Shown piece by piece: positions 42,046 through 50,427 of a stretch of DNA of 64,000 nt (its first letter is position 1; the number at the start of each line of letters is the position of its first letter). The DNA comes from Sporosarcina sp. ACRSM (GTDB taxonomy: Bacteria > Bacillota > Bacilli > Bacillales_A > Planococcaceae). Location: the NCBI RefSeq assembly GCF_022346545.1, contig NZ_JAKRNU010000003.1:1-64000 (forward strand), given 5' to 3'. The notes under the pieces were generated by a model. The model searched no databases. It worked only from the letters and a program-made list of their open reading frames with translations, and was not told where the DNA came from. The translations under genes were made by a program, and so were the position numbers.

Positions 42046-43272
42046 TTATGCGCGCGCTTCGAACAGTTTCACCGCTTCAATAATGACGTTCGTCGCTCTC
42101 TCCATATTATCCACTGAAATGTATTCATACTTGCCGTGGTAGTTTTCGCCGCCGGTAAAAATGTTCGGCGTCGGCATTCCCATATAGGACAGTTGGGAGC
42201 CGTCTGTGCCGCCACGGATTGGCACGATATTCGGTTCAATATCGAGTCCTTTGAAAGCGTCGGAAATGATATCGACGATTTCTATCACCGGTTCAATTTT
42301 CTCACGCATATTGAAGTATTGATCTTCCATTTCTAACGTCACAGCGTGTTCACCGTATTCCTTTTTGAGCTGCTCAACCGTTTCCACCATCAACTGTTTT
42401 CTTGCCTCGAATGTTGCTCGATCGAAATAACGGATAATATAGCCGAGTGTCGTCTTTTCGATCGTTCCATCGAACTGCATCAAATGGATAAACCCTTCAT
42501 AGTCCTCCGTTTTTTGCGGAATTTCATCTGCAGGCATCGCTGCTTGGAATTGATTGGCGATTAGAATCGAATTCACCATTTTCCCTTTTGCGGAACCGGG
42601 ATGGATATTCGTGCCGTGGAATGTCACTTTCGCCCCGGCCGCGTTGAAACTTTCATATTGCAGTTCGCCGAGTGGACCGCCATCCATCGTATAGGCATAT
42701 TTGGCGCCAAATTTTTCAACGTTGAATTTATGCGGACCCCGGCCGATTTCCTCGTCTGGTGTGAAGGCGATGCGCAGCTTGCCGTGCTGGATGTCCGGAT
42801 TCGCGATCAAGTACTCCATGGCGGTCATAATTTCAGCGATGCCCGCTTTATTGTCGGCGCCGAGAAGAGTTGTACCGTCCGTTGTAAGAAGGGTATGACC
42901 TACATAATTTTTCAGCTCTGGGAAATCATTCACGCTCATGACGGTATTCGCGTTCAGTTGAATATCGTTGCCGTCATACTGGTCGATCCGTTGGGGATTG
43001 ACGTTTTTCCCTGTGTAATCGGTGGCCGTATCGACATGTGCAAGAAAGCCGATCACCGGTACATCCCGATCTGTGTTGGCAGGAAGCGTGGCGAATAGAT
43101 AACCGTTCTCGTCTAACGTAATCTCTTCCATGCCAATATCGTTCAGTTCCCGTTGCAATTCGTGCAACAGATCCCACTGGCCTGGTGTCGAGGGGGTGGA
43201 TGAGCTATTTGCATCCGATTGTGTATCAATTTTTGCATAGCGCGTAAGCCGTTCGATCAGTTTTTCTTTCAT
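42046..43272 (-). CDS. pepT: Peptidase T (tripeptide aminopeptidase)
   Basis: Cytosolic M20B metallopeptidase of 408 aa removing the N-terminal residue of tripeptides. Zinc ligands and catalytic residues are visible in [11 protein letters not shown] (His and Asp), [15 protein letters not shown] (bridging Asp), TPDEEIGRG (Glu pair) and [11 protein letters not shown]; the late [14 protein letters not shown] and [12 protein letters not shown] blocks complete the signature. Length fits the family. Lies 16 bases downstream of no gene on its strand and 16 bases upstream of the efflux gene, possibly cotranscribed with it. Confidence 0.95.
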   Translation of the reverse strand: MKEKLIERLTRYAKIDTQSDANSSSTPSTPGQWDLLHELQRELNDIGMEEITLDENGYLFATLPANTDRDVPVIGFLAHVDTATDYTGKNVNPQRIDQYDGNDIQLNANTVMSVNDFPELKNYVGHTLLTTDGTTLLGADNKAGIAEIMTAMEYLIANPDIQHGKLRIAFTPDEEIGRGPHKFNVEKFGAKYAYTMDGGPLGELQYESFNAAGAKVTFHGTNIHPGSAKGKMVNSILIANQFQAAMPADEIPQKTEDYEGFIHLMQFDGTIEKTTLGYIIRYFDRATFEARKQLMVETVEQLKKEYGEHAVTLEMEDQYFNMREKIEPVIEIVDIISDAFKGLDIEPNIVPIRGGTDGSQLSYMGMPTPNIFTGGENYHGKYEYISVDNMERATNVIIEAVKLFEARA

Positions 43273-43392
43273 TGCCCAAACTCCTCCTAAGTAGTAAAGT
43301 TACGGTCTTTCCATCTTATCAGATTGTTTAGACTTACGGAATAATTGAGTAGGAAAAAAGGGGGCCTGTTATGGTGCGAACAGGATTCACTT

Positions 43393-44463
43393 TCACAAAA
43401 TCAAATACGTTAGAATACTTAGGACTATGGATGTGATCAACATCGCCATCAATGGCTTCAACGCTTTTGTCCGCAGTTCGCGGAGATTTACGTTGAGACC
43501 GAGACCGACCATGGCGGCGGTCAAACACCAAGTCGTTACGGTGGAGACGCCGGACAGTAAGTTTTCTGAAACGGGGATAGATTGGCCAAGTACATAGCTT
43601 CCGAAAAGGCTCATGAGGATGAACCCGATCAAGAACCATGGAAATTCGATTTTATTTCCATTTGAATCGTTACCTTTGCTTTTCCGTTTCATCCAATATA
43701 AGAAAATGAAACAGAGTGGGACAAGAAGGAATACGCGGCCAAGTTTGGCGAGTAAGCCTACTGCAAGGGCATCTTCGCCTCCAGGTGCGGTGGCGAGGGC
43801 CACATGAGCGATTTCGTGTAAGCTGATCCCGGACCAAATCCCGTAATCGACGGCCGATAACGGTAAAACGGGACGTAAAATCGTGTATGTGATTGCAAAA
43901 ACGGTGCCGACGAGCGCGATGATTCCGACGCTGATCGCGGTATCTTCATCTTTTGATTTGACGATCGGGGCAATCGCGGCAATGGCAGCTGCTCCACAAA
44001 CGCCGGTGCCGACACCTAATAGCAGTGAAATGGTCATATCCGCTTTCATGATTTTGGCCAGCCAGACCGTTAAAAGAATCGCAAAGAGGATAACACCGGC
44101 ATCGCGAATGAGTAGGCCCATCCCATCATGTAAGACCATATCGATATTCAACTTTAAACCATAGAGAATAATGGCAAAGCGCAATAATCTTTTAGACGAA
44201 AAAGTGATGCCGGGACGGATCAGCTCAGGGTAATGAAAGACTTGCCGATAGATGACCGCGAGTATAATGGCGCAGGCCAACTGTCCGACATGGTCAAACC
44301 CGGGGACTTTTGCAAGAACATAGCCGAGCAATGCGATTAAAAAAGTGAATGCAATGCCGCCATACCACGAGAAGGGTGGGAGTTGCCATTTCGTTGGTTT
44401 TAGTGTGGGTGTGTCATCGGTAGGTCCAATGGATGGACGTTTTTTGCCGCTTTCTATTTTCAT
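43393..44463 (-). CDS. YeiH-family (UPF0324) putative sulfate exporter
   Basis: Membrane protein of about 356 aa with ten or more spans, and family motifs ILYGLKLNIDMVLHDG, GVGTGVCGAAAIAAIAP and IWSGISLHEIAHVALA. ATG behind AAGAGGTG, giving MKIESGKKRPSIG. Divergent from a LysR regulator, the usual pairing (as E. coli yeiE/yeiH). Often annotated as a sulfate exporter, but the substrate is poorly established. Confidence 0.85.
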   Translation of the reverse strand: MKIESGKKRPSIGPTDDTPTLKPTKWQLPPFSWYGGIAFTFLIALLGYVLAKVPGFDHVGQLACAIILAVIYRQVFHYPELIRPGITFSSKRLLRFAIILYGLKLNIDMVLHDGMGLLIRDAGVILFAILLTVWLAKIMKADMTISLLLGVGTGVCGAAAIAAIAPIVKSKDEDTAISVGIIALVGTVFAITYTILRPVLPLSAVDYGIWSGISLHEIAHVALATAPGGEDALAVGLLAKLGRVFLLVPLCFIFLYWMKRKSKGNDSNGNKIEFPWFLIGFILMSLFGSYVLGQSIPVSENLLSGVSTVTTWCLTAAMVGLGLNVNLRELRTKALKPLMAMLITSIVLSILTYLIL

Positions 44464-44579
44464 GTGAACACCTCTTATCATGTACTGTATAATTACCATA
44501 TTCCCGTTTCAATGATAAGTAAAATAAATATATGTGATGTTTACCATAAGCGAATACATATGAATGGAGGCGTTTCCGG

Positions 44580-45485
44580 ATGGATCAACATTTACGCGTG
44601 TTTGCCATGGTCGTGGAAAAAGGGAGTTTTTCACGGGCGGCGGAAGAATTACATATGACACAGCCAGCAGTAAGCCAGTACATCAAAGTATTGGAACAAA
44701 CTTATGGAGAGCAACTTCTTGATCGAAACAATAAATATGTACGTTTAAATAAAGCGGGAGAAATTGTGTATGTGCATGCGAAGGAAATATTGGGTTTATA
44801 CACGAAAATGCAACGCTTATTGGATGACTTGGCGAACCGAGCGACCGGCCAGCTATCAATCGGAGCAAGTTACACGTTTGGAGAGTATGTTCTACCCCAT
44901 TTCATTGCCAGATTGCACGAACAATTTCCACTTATCAAGCCAAGTATTGTCATTGGAAATTCGAAGGAAATTGCGGAGTTGGTCGAGGGGCATCAACTGG
45001 ATGTAGGTATTATCGAGGGTGAACTGCAGAACGCCCATCTTTCCATTGAAGCATTTGCGGAGGATTTAATGTATGTCGTTGCATCGGCACGACATCGTTT
45101 GGTGCAGCAAACTGATGAGGTGGAACTATCCGATTTGGAACAAGAGACATGGATCATTCGTGAACTGGGCTCCGGAACAAGGGCGGCTACAGAAAGCATT
45201 TTTCAAACTTTGTCGATTGCTCCGGCGGATATTATGGAATTCGGTAGCACCCAGCTCATAAAAGAATCGGTGGAATCCGGTCTCGGTCTTACATTCCTAT
45301 CCCATTTGGCCATCCGGAAGGAAGTTTCAATGGGGTTGTTAAACGTCATCCCTTTAAAAGAAACACCCTTCAAACGGAATTTTTCAATCGTATTACGGAC
45401 TTCGTTCAAAACGAAAGCAATGGAAGTATTTATTGATTTGTTAAAAGAACATCCTGCAATCTCAACGGTAATGAAAAGAACATGA
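44580..45485 (+). CDS. LysR-family regulator divergent to YeiH
   Basis: Regulator of 301 aa: N-terminal helix-turn-helix (FSRAAEELHMTQPAVSQYIKVLE) at about 18-40 and a two-lobed effector domain (ASYTFGEYVLPHFIARL). It resembles the CysL/YeiE group. It shares a 116-bp promoter region with the yeiH-like gene, so it probably controls that gene. ATG behind GGAGGCG. Confidence 0.88.
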   Translation: MDQHLRVFAMVVEKGSFSRAAEELHMTQPAVSQYIKVLEQTYGEQLLDRNNKYVRLNKAGEIVYVHAKEILGLYTKMQRLLDDLANRATGQLSIGASYTFGEYVLPHFIARLHEQFPLIKPSIVIGNSKEIAELVEGHQLDVGIIEGELQNAHLSIEAFAEDLMYVVASARHRLVQQTDEVELSDLEQETWIIRELGSGTRAATESIFQTLSIAPADIMEFGSTQLIKESVESGLGLTFLSHLAIRKEVSMGLLNVIPLKETPFKRNFSIVLRTSFKTKAMEVFIDLLKEHPAISTVMKRT

Positions 45486-45513
45486 AGTCGTGTGAGTTTC
45501 ATACGGAAAAAAT

Positions 45514-45549
45514 AAAAAAGGCATCGCATTTTTTCGCGGATGCCTTTTC
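45514..45549. terminator. Bidirectional intrinsic terminator
   Basis: Stem AAAAGGCATC/GATGCCTTTT between the convergent LysR and ykvS genes. Confidence 0.8.
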
Positions 45550-45557
45550 CATATTCG

Positions 45558-45779
45558 TTAAATAACAGAATAGTTCTTATGTGAAACGACCGTTAGATTT
45601 GACGCGGCGCCAATACGCTCGGCGTCACTCGATGAAATTTGTACGATAACGGAGTTCTCCAGTATTTTATAAATGGTGCCATTTACCTCGTGATCATTGC
45701 GGACGAACGAAATCTTTTCATCGATTTTGCGCTCTGAGACAAAATCTGAAACCTCTTTTTCCTTGCGTGGAAAAGCCAT
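45558..45779 (-). CDS. YkvS-like DUF2187 protein
   Basis: Protein of 73 aa with the DUF2187 signature near the end (ILENSVIVQISSS and TVVSHKNYSVI). This is a small beta-barrel (KOW/SH3-like) family of unknown function in Bacillales. ATG behind AGGGGG chosen; a longer frame upstream covers the leader hairpin and is rejected. Possibly controlled by the leader terminator described at 45836. Confidence 0.8.
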   Translation of the reverse strand: MAFPRKEKEVSDFVSERKIDEKISFVRNDHEVNGTIYKILENSVIVQISSSDAERIGAASNLTVVSHKNYSVI

Positions 45780-45835
45780 TCGAATTCCCCCTATTGTTTT
45801 TTTCTCGTTAACTGTATCCCGCATACAAGCATAAT

Positions 45836-45862
45836 AAAAAAAGCTTAGGCAAAGTCCTAAGC
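45836..45862 (-). terminator. Terminator-like hairpin in the ykvS leader
   Basis: Minus-strand GCTTAGG-ACTTTG-CCTAAGC followed by seven T residues, about 57 bases before the ykvS start and about 60 bases after a candidate -10 (TATACT, plus strand 45922-45927). No gene on this strand ends here, so it sits in the ykvS 5' leader. CCCGC beside it can pair with GCGGG further downstream (near 45822). The rest of 45863-46116 shows no gene. Confidence 0.55.
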
Positions 45863-46116
45863 GGGAAATGAAAACGGAAAACAACTTAACGAAAATGATC
45901 TATCACAAGTTGTCTATTTATAGTATACCATAATTTAATGAATTTTGCAGATGCCATGTTTGGGGAGCATGTATGTGCCTATTGATTTTTTGCACTTTCA
46001 CATCTTCGAGTCGAGTGCTATGATAAAAGACTGCATTGAATTTATGATGGTGATTCACGTCGGAAAATTGGAAATAAAATTAATTCAGACAATTAAATCG
46101 CAGAAAGAGGTGCGTG

Positions 46117-46953
46117 ATGAAAAAGAGAGCAGTCGATTTTCTTTATATATTAGTCGGATCTTTTATGTTCGCATTGGCGGTCAATCTTTTTGTCATACCG
46201 AACGAACTTGGGGAAGGCGGGGTTACCGGGTTGACCATCATCGCTTACTATCTCTATGGATGGTCACCAGGACTGGTGAATTTAGTGCTCAACGGTTTTT
46301 TACTGATCGTAGGCTATAAATTTTTGAGCAAAAGTACAACGGTTTATACGATTATTGCCACGCTATTCAATTCTTTATTTTTACATTTGACAGCGGGATG
46401 GAGCGTTTCGTCGGATGAAATCGTAGTGAATACCATCTTTGGCGGTGTATTTATAGGTGTAGGGATTGGACTCATCATTCGAGTGGGGGGTACAACCGCG
46501 GGCTCTGCCATTCTTGCCAGTATTGCAAATAAGTATCTTGGTTGGAATATTAGTTATGCCTTGCTGTTTTTCGACTTGATTGTCGTGTTCTCCTCTTATT
46601 TTATTATCGGTGCCGAAAAACTGATGCTAACGATTATGATGCTGTATATCGCCACAAAAGTCATGGAGTTCATCATTGAAGGATTGAACACAAGAAAAGC
46701 GGTAACAATCATTTCGAACAACGCAGACCAAATCGCCAAGCAAATCAATGAGGTGATGGGCAGGGGCGTGACGGTTTATTCAGGTCATGGCTATTACACA
46801 AAGGAAGAAAAGGACATCCTGTATATTGTGATCAGTAACCGTGAAGTGGTGAAATTGAAGAAAATCGTGAAGAATGCAGATCAGGACGCTTTTATTGCGA
46901 TTCACGATGTCCGGGATGTTTTTGGTAAAGGGTTTATGGAAATTGCGAAATGA
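46117..46953 (+). CDS. YitT-family membrane protein (DUF161/DUF2179)
   Basis: Protein of 278 aa: five to six membrane spans in the first 190 residues (GSFMFALAVNLFVIPNELGEGGVTG, GVGIGLIIRVGGTTAGSAIL), then the soluble DUF2179 domain (RGVTVYSGHGYYTKEEKDILYIVISNREVVKLK). ATG behind AAAGAGGTG. Transport function suspected but unproven for the family. Confidence 0.85.
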   Translation: MKKRAVDFLYILVGSFMFALAVNLFVIPNELGEGGVTGLTIIAYYLYGWSPGLVNLVLNGFLLIVGYKFLSKSTTVYTIIATLFNSLFLHLTAGWSVSSDEIVVNTIFGGVFIGVGIGLIIRVGGTTAGSAILASIANKYLGWNISYALLFFDLIVVFSSYFIIGAEKLMLTIMMLYIATKVMEFIIEGLNTRKAVTIISNNADQIAKQINEVMGRGVTVYSGHGYYTKEEKDILYIVISNREVVKLKKIVKNADQDAFIAIHDVRDVFGKGFMEIAK

Positions 46954-46962
46954 AGAAAAAAG

Positions 46963-47004
46963 AAAGACTGAGAACTTCCAACTTGGAGCTTCTCAGTCTT
47001 TTTT
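46963..47004. terminator. Bidirectional intrinsic terminator
   Basis: Stem AAAGACTGAGAA/TTCTCAGTCTTT with an inner CTTCCA/TGGAG pairing. The plsY stop codon lies within its right arm. Confidence 0.82.
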
Positions 47005-47628
47005 GGCATTCTTTTTAAAAATTGTTGAAATCCGTTTCTCAGTGCCTGCTTTCATCCGGCTGAAATTCTCGAGGTGTTTCCAGATAGCCATACCGAACAG
47101 TGAGGCGGCAATGAAGAGCGGCCAATAGCCTTCCGTCCACAGCGCTTTGGCAATGAGTGTAATATACAGCATCAATACACCGACAACGAGAAAATCGGTT
47201 GTCAGTGCGACGATGACGAACAATAGAAAACCCGCAAGACCGAGCCGCCAATCGAGTGTGAGCAGCACCCCGATGATGGTGGCTGTTCCTTTTCCTCCGT
47301 TGAAATGCATATGGAACGGGAAATTATGGCCGGTCACTACTGCCGCACCGACAATGAATAACAACAAAGTGACCGTGTCTTCCGGCCAACCCGCTTGGTG
47401 GGCAAAATAGCGGACAAGCCATATGGCGACCGCTCCTTTTCCAATGTCAATCGCCGCTACCAATGCCCCCATTTTTTTCCCGAGGACAATCGTCGCATTG
47501 GATGCGCCCGCATTTTTCACTCCGGTCTCTTTTAAGTCTACCCCGGATATTTTCTGGGCAATTACGGAACCGTGCAGGCATCCGATTGCATATCCCATCA
47601 GGAGAACTCCTACAATCCATACTTCCAT
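46993..47628 (-). CDS. plsY: Glycerol-3-phosphate acyltransferase PlsY family
   Basis: Membrane enzyme of 211 aa that acylates glycerol-3-phosphate from acyl-phosphate in phospholipid synthesis. The three conserved PlsY motifs are visible: GCLHGSVIAQKISGVDLKE-type start, VKNAGASNATIVLGKKMGA, and GHNFPFHMHFNGGKGTAT. Five spans. ATG behind GGGGGAAG. Whether it is the only copy in the genome is unknown; plsX is not adjacent. Confidence 0.88.
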   Translation of the reverse strand: MEVWIVGVLLMGYAIGCLHGSVIAQKISGVDLKETGVKNAGASNATIVLGKKMGALVAAIDIGKGAVAIWLVRYFAHQAGWPEDTVTLLLFIVGAAVVTGHNFPFHMHFNGGKGTATIIGVLLTLDWRLGLAGFLLFVIVALTTDFLVVGVLMLYITLIAKALWTEGYWPLFIAASLFGMAIWKHLENFSRMKAGTEKRISTIFKKNAKKD

Positions 47629-47705
47629 CTTACTTCCCCCAATCAGCCATACGAACAGTATATCATTCTATAAAATCAAATTAAAAAATATTTTAAATTA
47701 GTTGC

Positions 47706-47735
47706 TTGACAATTCTATGAAATTACTCGTATACT
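47706..47735 (+). promoter_or_regulatory. Sigma-A promoter of the SAM-riboswitch operon
   Basis: TTGACA (47706-47711), 18-bp spacer, TATACT (47730-47735), placing the transcript start about 30 bases before the riboswitch. Confidence 0.8.
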
Positions 47736-47770
47736 TATTTCACAAGATGGAAAATTAAATTAATTGAACT

Positions 47771-47881
47771 CTTATCAAGAGCGGCGGAGGGAATAGGCCC
47801 TGCGATGCCCGGCAACCGGCAAGCGACCAACTTGCAAAGGTGCTACTTCCTACAGAACCGTTAAACGTTCTGAAAGATAAG
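47771..47881 (+). ncRNA. SAM riboswitch (S-box, SAM-I)
   Basis: All conserved blocks are present: CTTATCAAGAGCGGCGGAGG, GGCCCTGCGATGCCCGGCAA, AAGGTGCTACTTCCTACAG and closing GAAAGATAAG that pairs with the start. SAM binding should favour the downstream terminator and shut off the methionine genes. The GCCCTGCGATGCC variant replaces the more common GCCCGATGAAGCC but keeps the pairing. Confidence 0.96.
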
Positions 47882-47900
47882 GGGAGGAATAAGCGAAAGC

Positions 47901-47935
47901 ATAACCCTCTTCTTAGGCGAAGGGGGTTATTTTTT
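47901..47935 (+). terminator. SAM riboswitch terminator
   Basis: Stem ATAACCCTCTTC/GAAGGGGGTTAT followed by a T run, 65 bases before the metY-like start. Confidence 0.9.
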
Positions 47936-47999
47936 ACATTTATAACCCTTAACACCACTATGAATTGTAGGTATTAAAAAACTCTAGGAGGTACTAACA

Positions 48000-49289
48000 A
48001 TGACAAAATTTCAACCCGAAACACTACTACTACATGGCGGCCAAGAGCCAGATCCAGTAACAGGATCGCGCGCATTACCGATTCATCGTACAACTTCTTT
48101 CGTTTTCCCTGACACGGAGCATGCACAAAATGTATTCGGTCTTAAGGTAGCTGGAAATATCTATACACGAATCACCAATCCGACAACCGGTGCTTTTGAA
48201 GAACGTATTGCACTTCTTGAAGGTGGAACTGCTGCAGTCGCACTTTCATCAGGGATGGCGGCAATTGCATTCTCCATTCTGAACATTGCTGAAGCGGGGG
48301 ATGAAATCATCGCTGCTGAAAACTTGTATGGCGGTACATATAATTTGTTCGCTGCTACACTTCCACGTTATGGCATTAACGTAAAATTTGTTGATGCGAC
48401 AGATCCGGAAAACTTCCGGGCAGCGATTACCGATAAAACAAAAGCATTATTCGCTGAAACAATCGGCAACCCAAGCCTACACGTATTGGACATCGAGGCG
48501 GTTGCGAAAGTTGCACATGACAACGAAATTCCATTGCTTGTAGACAGCACATTCTCAACACCGTACGGCACAAATCCGATTGAGTATGGAGCGGACGTCG
48601 TCATTCATTCAGCAACGAAATGGATCGGCGGACATGGAACTTCGATTGGCGGAGTTGTTGTCGATGCAGGGAAGTTCGACTGGACGAGAGGGAAATTCCC
48701 AGGCTTTACAGAGCCAGATGAGACATACAATGGTCTTCGTTACGGAATCGATACGGCTGCTGCTGCGTTCGCTACGAAACTGCGCGTTCAACTATTGCGT
48801 GACTTCGGTCCGTGCTTAAGCCCTGATAATGCGTTCAACTTCCTGCAAGGGCTTGAAACACTTCACCTGCGTGTTCCGAAGCATAATGAAAACGCACTTA
48901 AAGTTGCACAATTCTTGAAAGATCACCCAGCTGTCGAATGGGTAAATTATATCGGTCTTGAGGATCATCCATCCCATCAAGATGCAAAGAAATACTTGAA
49001 AAACGGCTATGGCTCCATCGTTAACTTTGGCATTAAAGGTGGACGTGAAGCAGGTCGGAAAGTGATTGATAATATTACGATCTGGTCGCATGTGGCAAAC
49101 GTGGGGGATGCGAAATCATTGATTATCCATCCGGCATCTACAACGCATCAGCAATTGAGCGCAGAAGATCTGAAAAAATCTGGTGTAACAGAAGAACTAA
49201 TCAGATTATCGATCGGTCTTGAAGCACCTGAAGATATCATTGCAGACCTTGCGCAGGCAATTGAAAAAGCGGTACCGGTTAAAGCATAA
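48000..49289 (+). CDS. metY: O-acetylhomoserine sulfhydrylase (MetY-like)
   Basis: PLP enzyme of 429 aa, Cys/Met-metabolism family, making homocysteine from O-acetylhomoserine and sulfide. The PLP lysine lies in IHSATKWIGGHGTSIGG; other marks are SSGMAAIAFSILN, NPTTGAFEERIA, and DSTFSTPYGTNPIEYGAD. Length of about 430 (longer than the roughly 380-aa cystathionine synthases) favours MetY. ATG behind TAGGAGG. Regulated by the SAM riboswitch upstream. Confidence 0.92.
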   Translation: MTKFQPETLLLHGGQEPDPVTGSRALPIHRTTSFVFPDTEHAQNVFGLKVAGNIYTRITNPTTGAFEERIALLEGGTAAVALSSGMAAIAFSILNIAEAGDEIIAAENLYGGTYNLFAATLPRYGINVKFVDATDPENFRAAITDKTKALFAETIGNPSLHVLDIEAVAKVAHDNEIPLLVDSTFSTPYGTNPIEYGADVVIHSATKWIGGHGTSIGGVVVDAGKFDWTRGKFPGFTEPDETYNGLRYGIDTAAAAFATKLRVQLLRDFGPCLSPDNAFNFLQGLETLHLRVPKHNENALKVAQFLKDHPAVEWVNYIGLEDHPSHQDAKKYLKNGYGSIVNFGIKGGREAGRKVIDNITIWSHVANVGDAKSLIIHPASTTHQQLSAEDLKKSGVTEELIRLSIGLEAPEDIIADLAQAIEKAVPVKA

Positions 49290-49351
49290 CGAATTGTAAT
49301 TGAAATTTGAAAAACGGGACTCCTCATCGAGCAGTCCAGGGAGGTGGCGAA

Positions 49352-50338
49352 ATGCCGACAATTAAAGTGGCTATACTCGGCTTCGGCACTGTAGGTGAAG
49401 GAATTTATAGGATTTTGCAAGAACGGAAAGAAGCGATTCAGAAAGAAACGGGCTATACGATTGACGTCGATTCAATCCTTGTTCGAAATAAGGGGAAAGT
49501 ACGATTCGCAACCCCTGGAACGAAGATAACGGAAGATGTGCAGGAAATTTTGTCAAACCCGGAAATCGATGTCGTCTTTGAAGCGATTGTCGGGGAAGAA
49601 CCGGCATATACGTATCTTTCGGAAACGATCGAAAAAGGATTTCACGTCATTACGGCAAATAAGGCCATGTTTGCGAAGCATGGCCCCGCCCTTTTGAAAC
49701 ATGGACAATTCCGGGATGTCAAAGTCTGTTACGAAGCAACGACAGCAGGGGGCGTTCCGATCATCCGGACGATTTCCAGCTTATTGCCCGCAGACCGTGT
49801 GAGACGGGTCCGTGGTATCCTGAATGGAACGTCCAATTTCATCCTGACAAAAATGCGGGAAGAAGGCCTCTCATTTGAGGCGGTACTTCGGGAAGCGCAA
49901 GCACGAGGGTTTGCAGAAGCGGACCCGACAGATGATGTAGGTGGAATGGACGCCTTCCGGAAATTGATGATTTTAAGCACGCTTGCGTTTGGCAAACAGC
50001 CGGATTGGCAAGACGTTCCGATCGTTGGCATCGATCGATTGACGATTACGGATATTGCGGACGCGTCAAAAGGTAATCTTCGTTATCGACATGTCGCAGA
50101 TATTACAATAGAAGCAGACGGAACACTGCGCGGAAGTGTCGGTCCGGTACTGATCGGGCCGGATCATCCGCTTTATGGAGTGGACGGCGTCGATAATGCA
50201 GTCATCGTAGATACGGAACATCTAGGTGCGTTGACGTTGATCGGTCCGGGAGCAGGCATGTATCCGACAGCCAGCGCGATGGTGGGAGACTTACTACAGA
50301 TCATCGGCAAACGTGAAACAGTGGCCTTGACAAGCTGA
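49352..50338 (+). CDS. hom: Homoserine dehydrogenase lacking the ACT domain
   Basis: NAD(P)H enzyme of 328 aa reducing aspartate semialdehyde to homoserine. N-terminal Rossmann motif LGFGTVGEGIYRIL; the TANKAMFAKHG and GILNGTSNFILTKM blocks; catalytic region GFAEADPTDDVGGMDAFRKLMIL. B. subtilis Hom is about 430 aa with a C-terminal ACT domain for feedback; that domain is missing here. Starts 62 bases after metY, so the SAM riboswitch probably controls it too. It would supply homoserine for methionine without threonine feedback. Confidence 0.9.
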   Translation: MPTIKVAILGFGTVGEGIYRILQERKEAIQKETGYTIDVDSILVRNKGKVRFATPGTKITEDVQEILSNPEIDVVFEAIVGEEPAYTYLSETIEKGFHVITANKAMFAKHGPALLKHGQFRDVKVCYEATTAGGVPIIRTISSLLPADRVRRVRGILNGTSNFILTKMREEGLSFEAVLREAQARGFAEADPTDDVGGMDAFRKLMILSTLAFGKQPDWQDVPIVGIDRLTITDIADASKGNLRYRHVADITIEADGTLRGSVGPVLIGPDHPLYGVDGVDNAVIVDTEHLGALTLIGPGAGMYPTASAMVGDLLQIIGKRETVALTS

Positions 50339-50381
50339 AAAAGGGACTCCTCATTAATCATTTAATGAGGAGTCCCTTTTT
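50338..50381 (+). terminator. Intrinsic terminator of the met operon
   Basis: Perfect 20-bp stem whose 5' arm is AAAAAGGGACTCCTCATTAA, with a 4-base loop and T run, touching the hom stop. Confidence 0.92.
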
Positions 50382-50427
50382 AATTTTTCCTTTCATAGGA
50401 AATGATGAAGCTTTTGATTTAAGCATA

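Noticed and set aside
45830..45930. preQ1 or other known riboswitch ahead of ykvS
   Set aside because: The conserved preQ1-I, ZTP and yybP-ykoY core sequences are not present; only a terminator-like hairpin can be supported.
45945..46319. 124-aa plus-strand frame upstream of and overlapping the YitT gene
   Set aside because: Its second half is the YitT coding sequence in another frame, and the first half has no ribosome site or protein-like composition.
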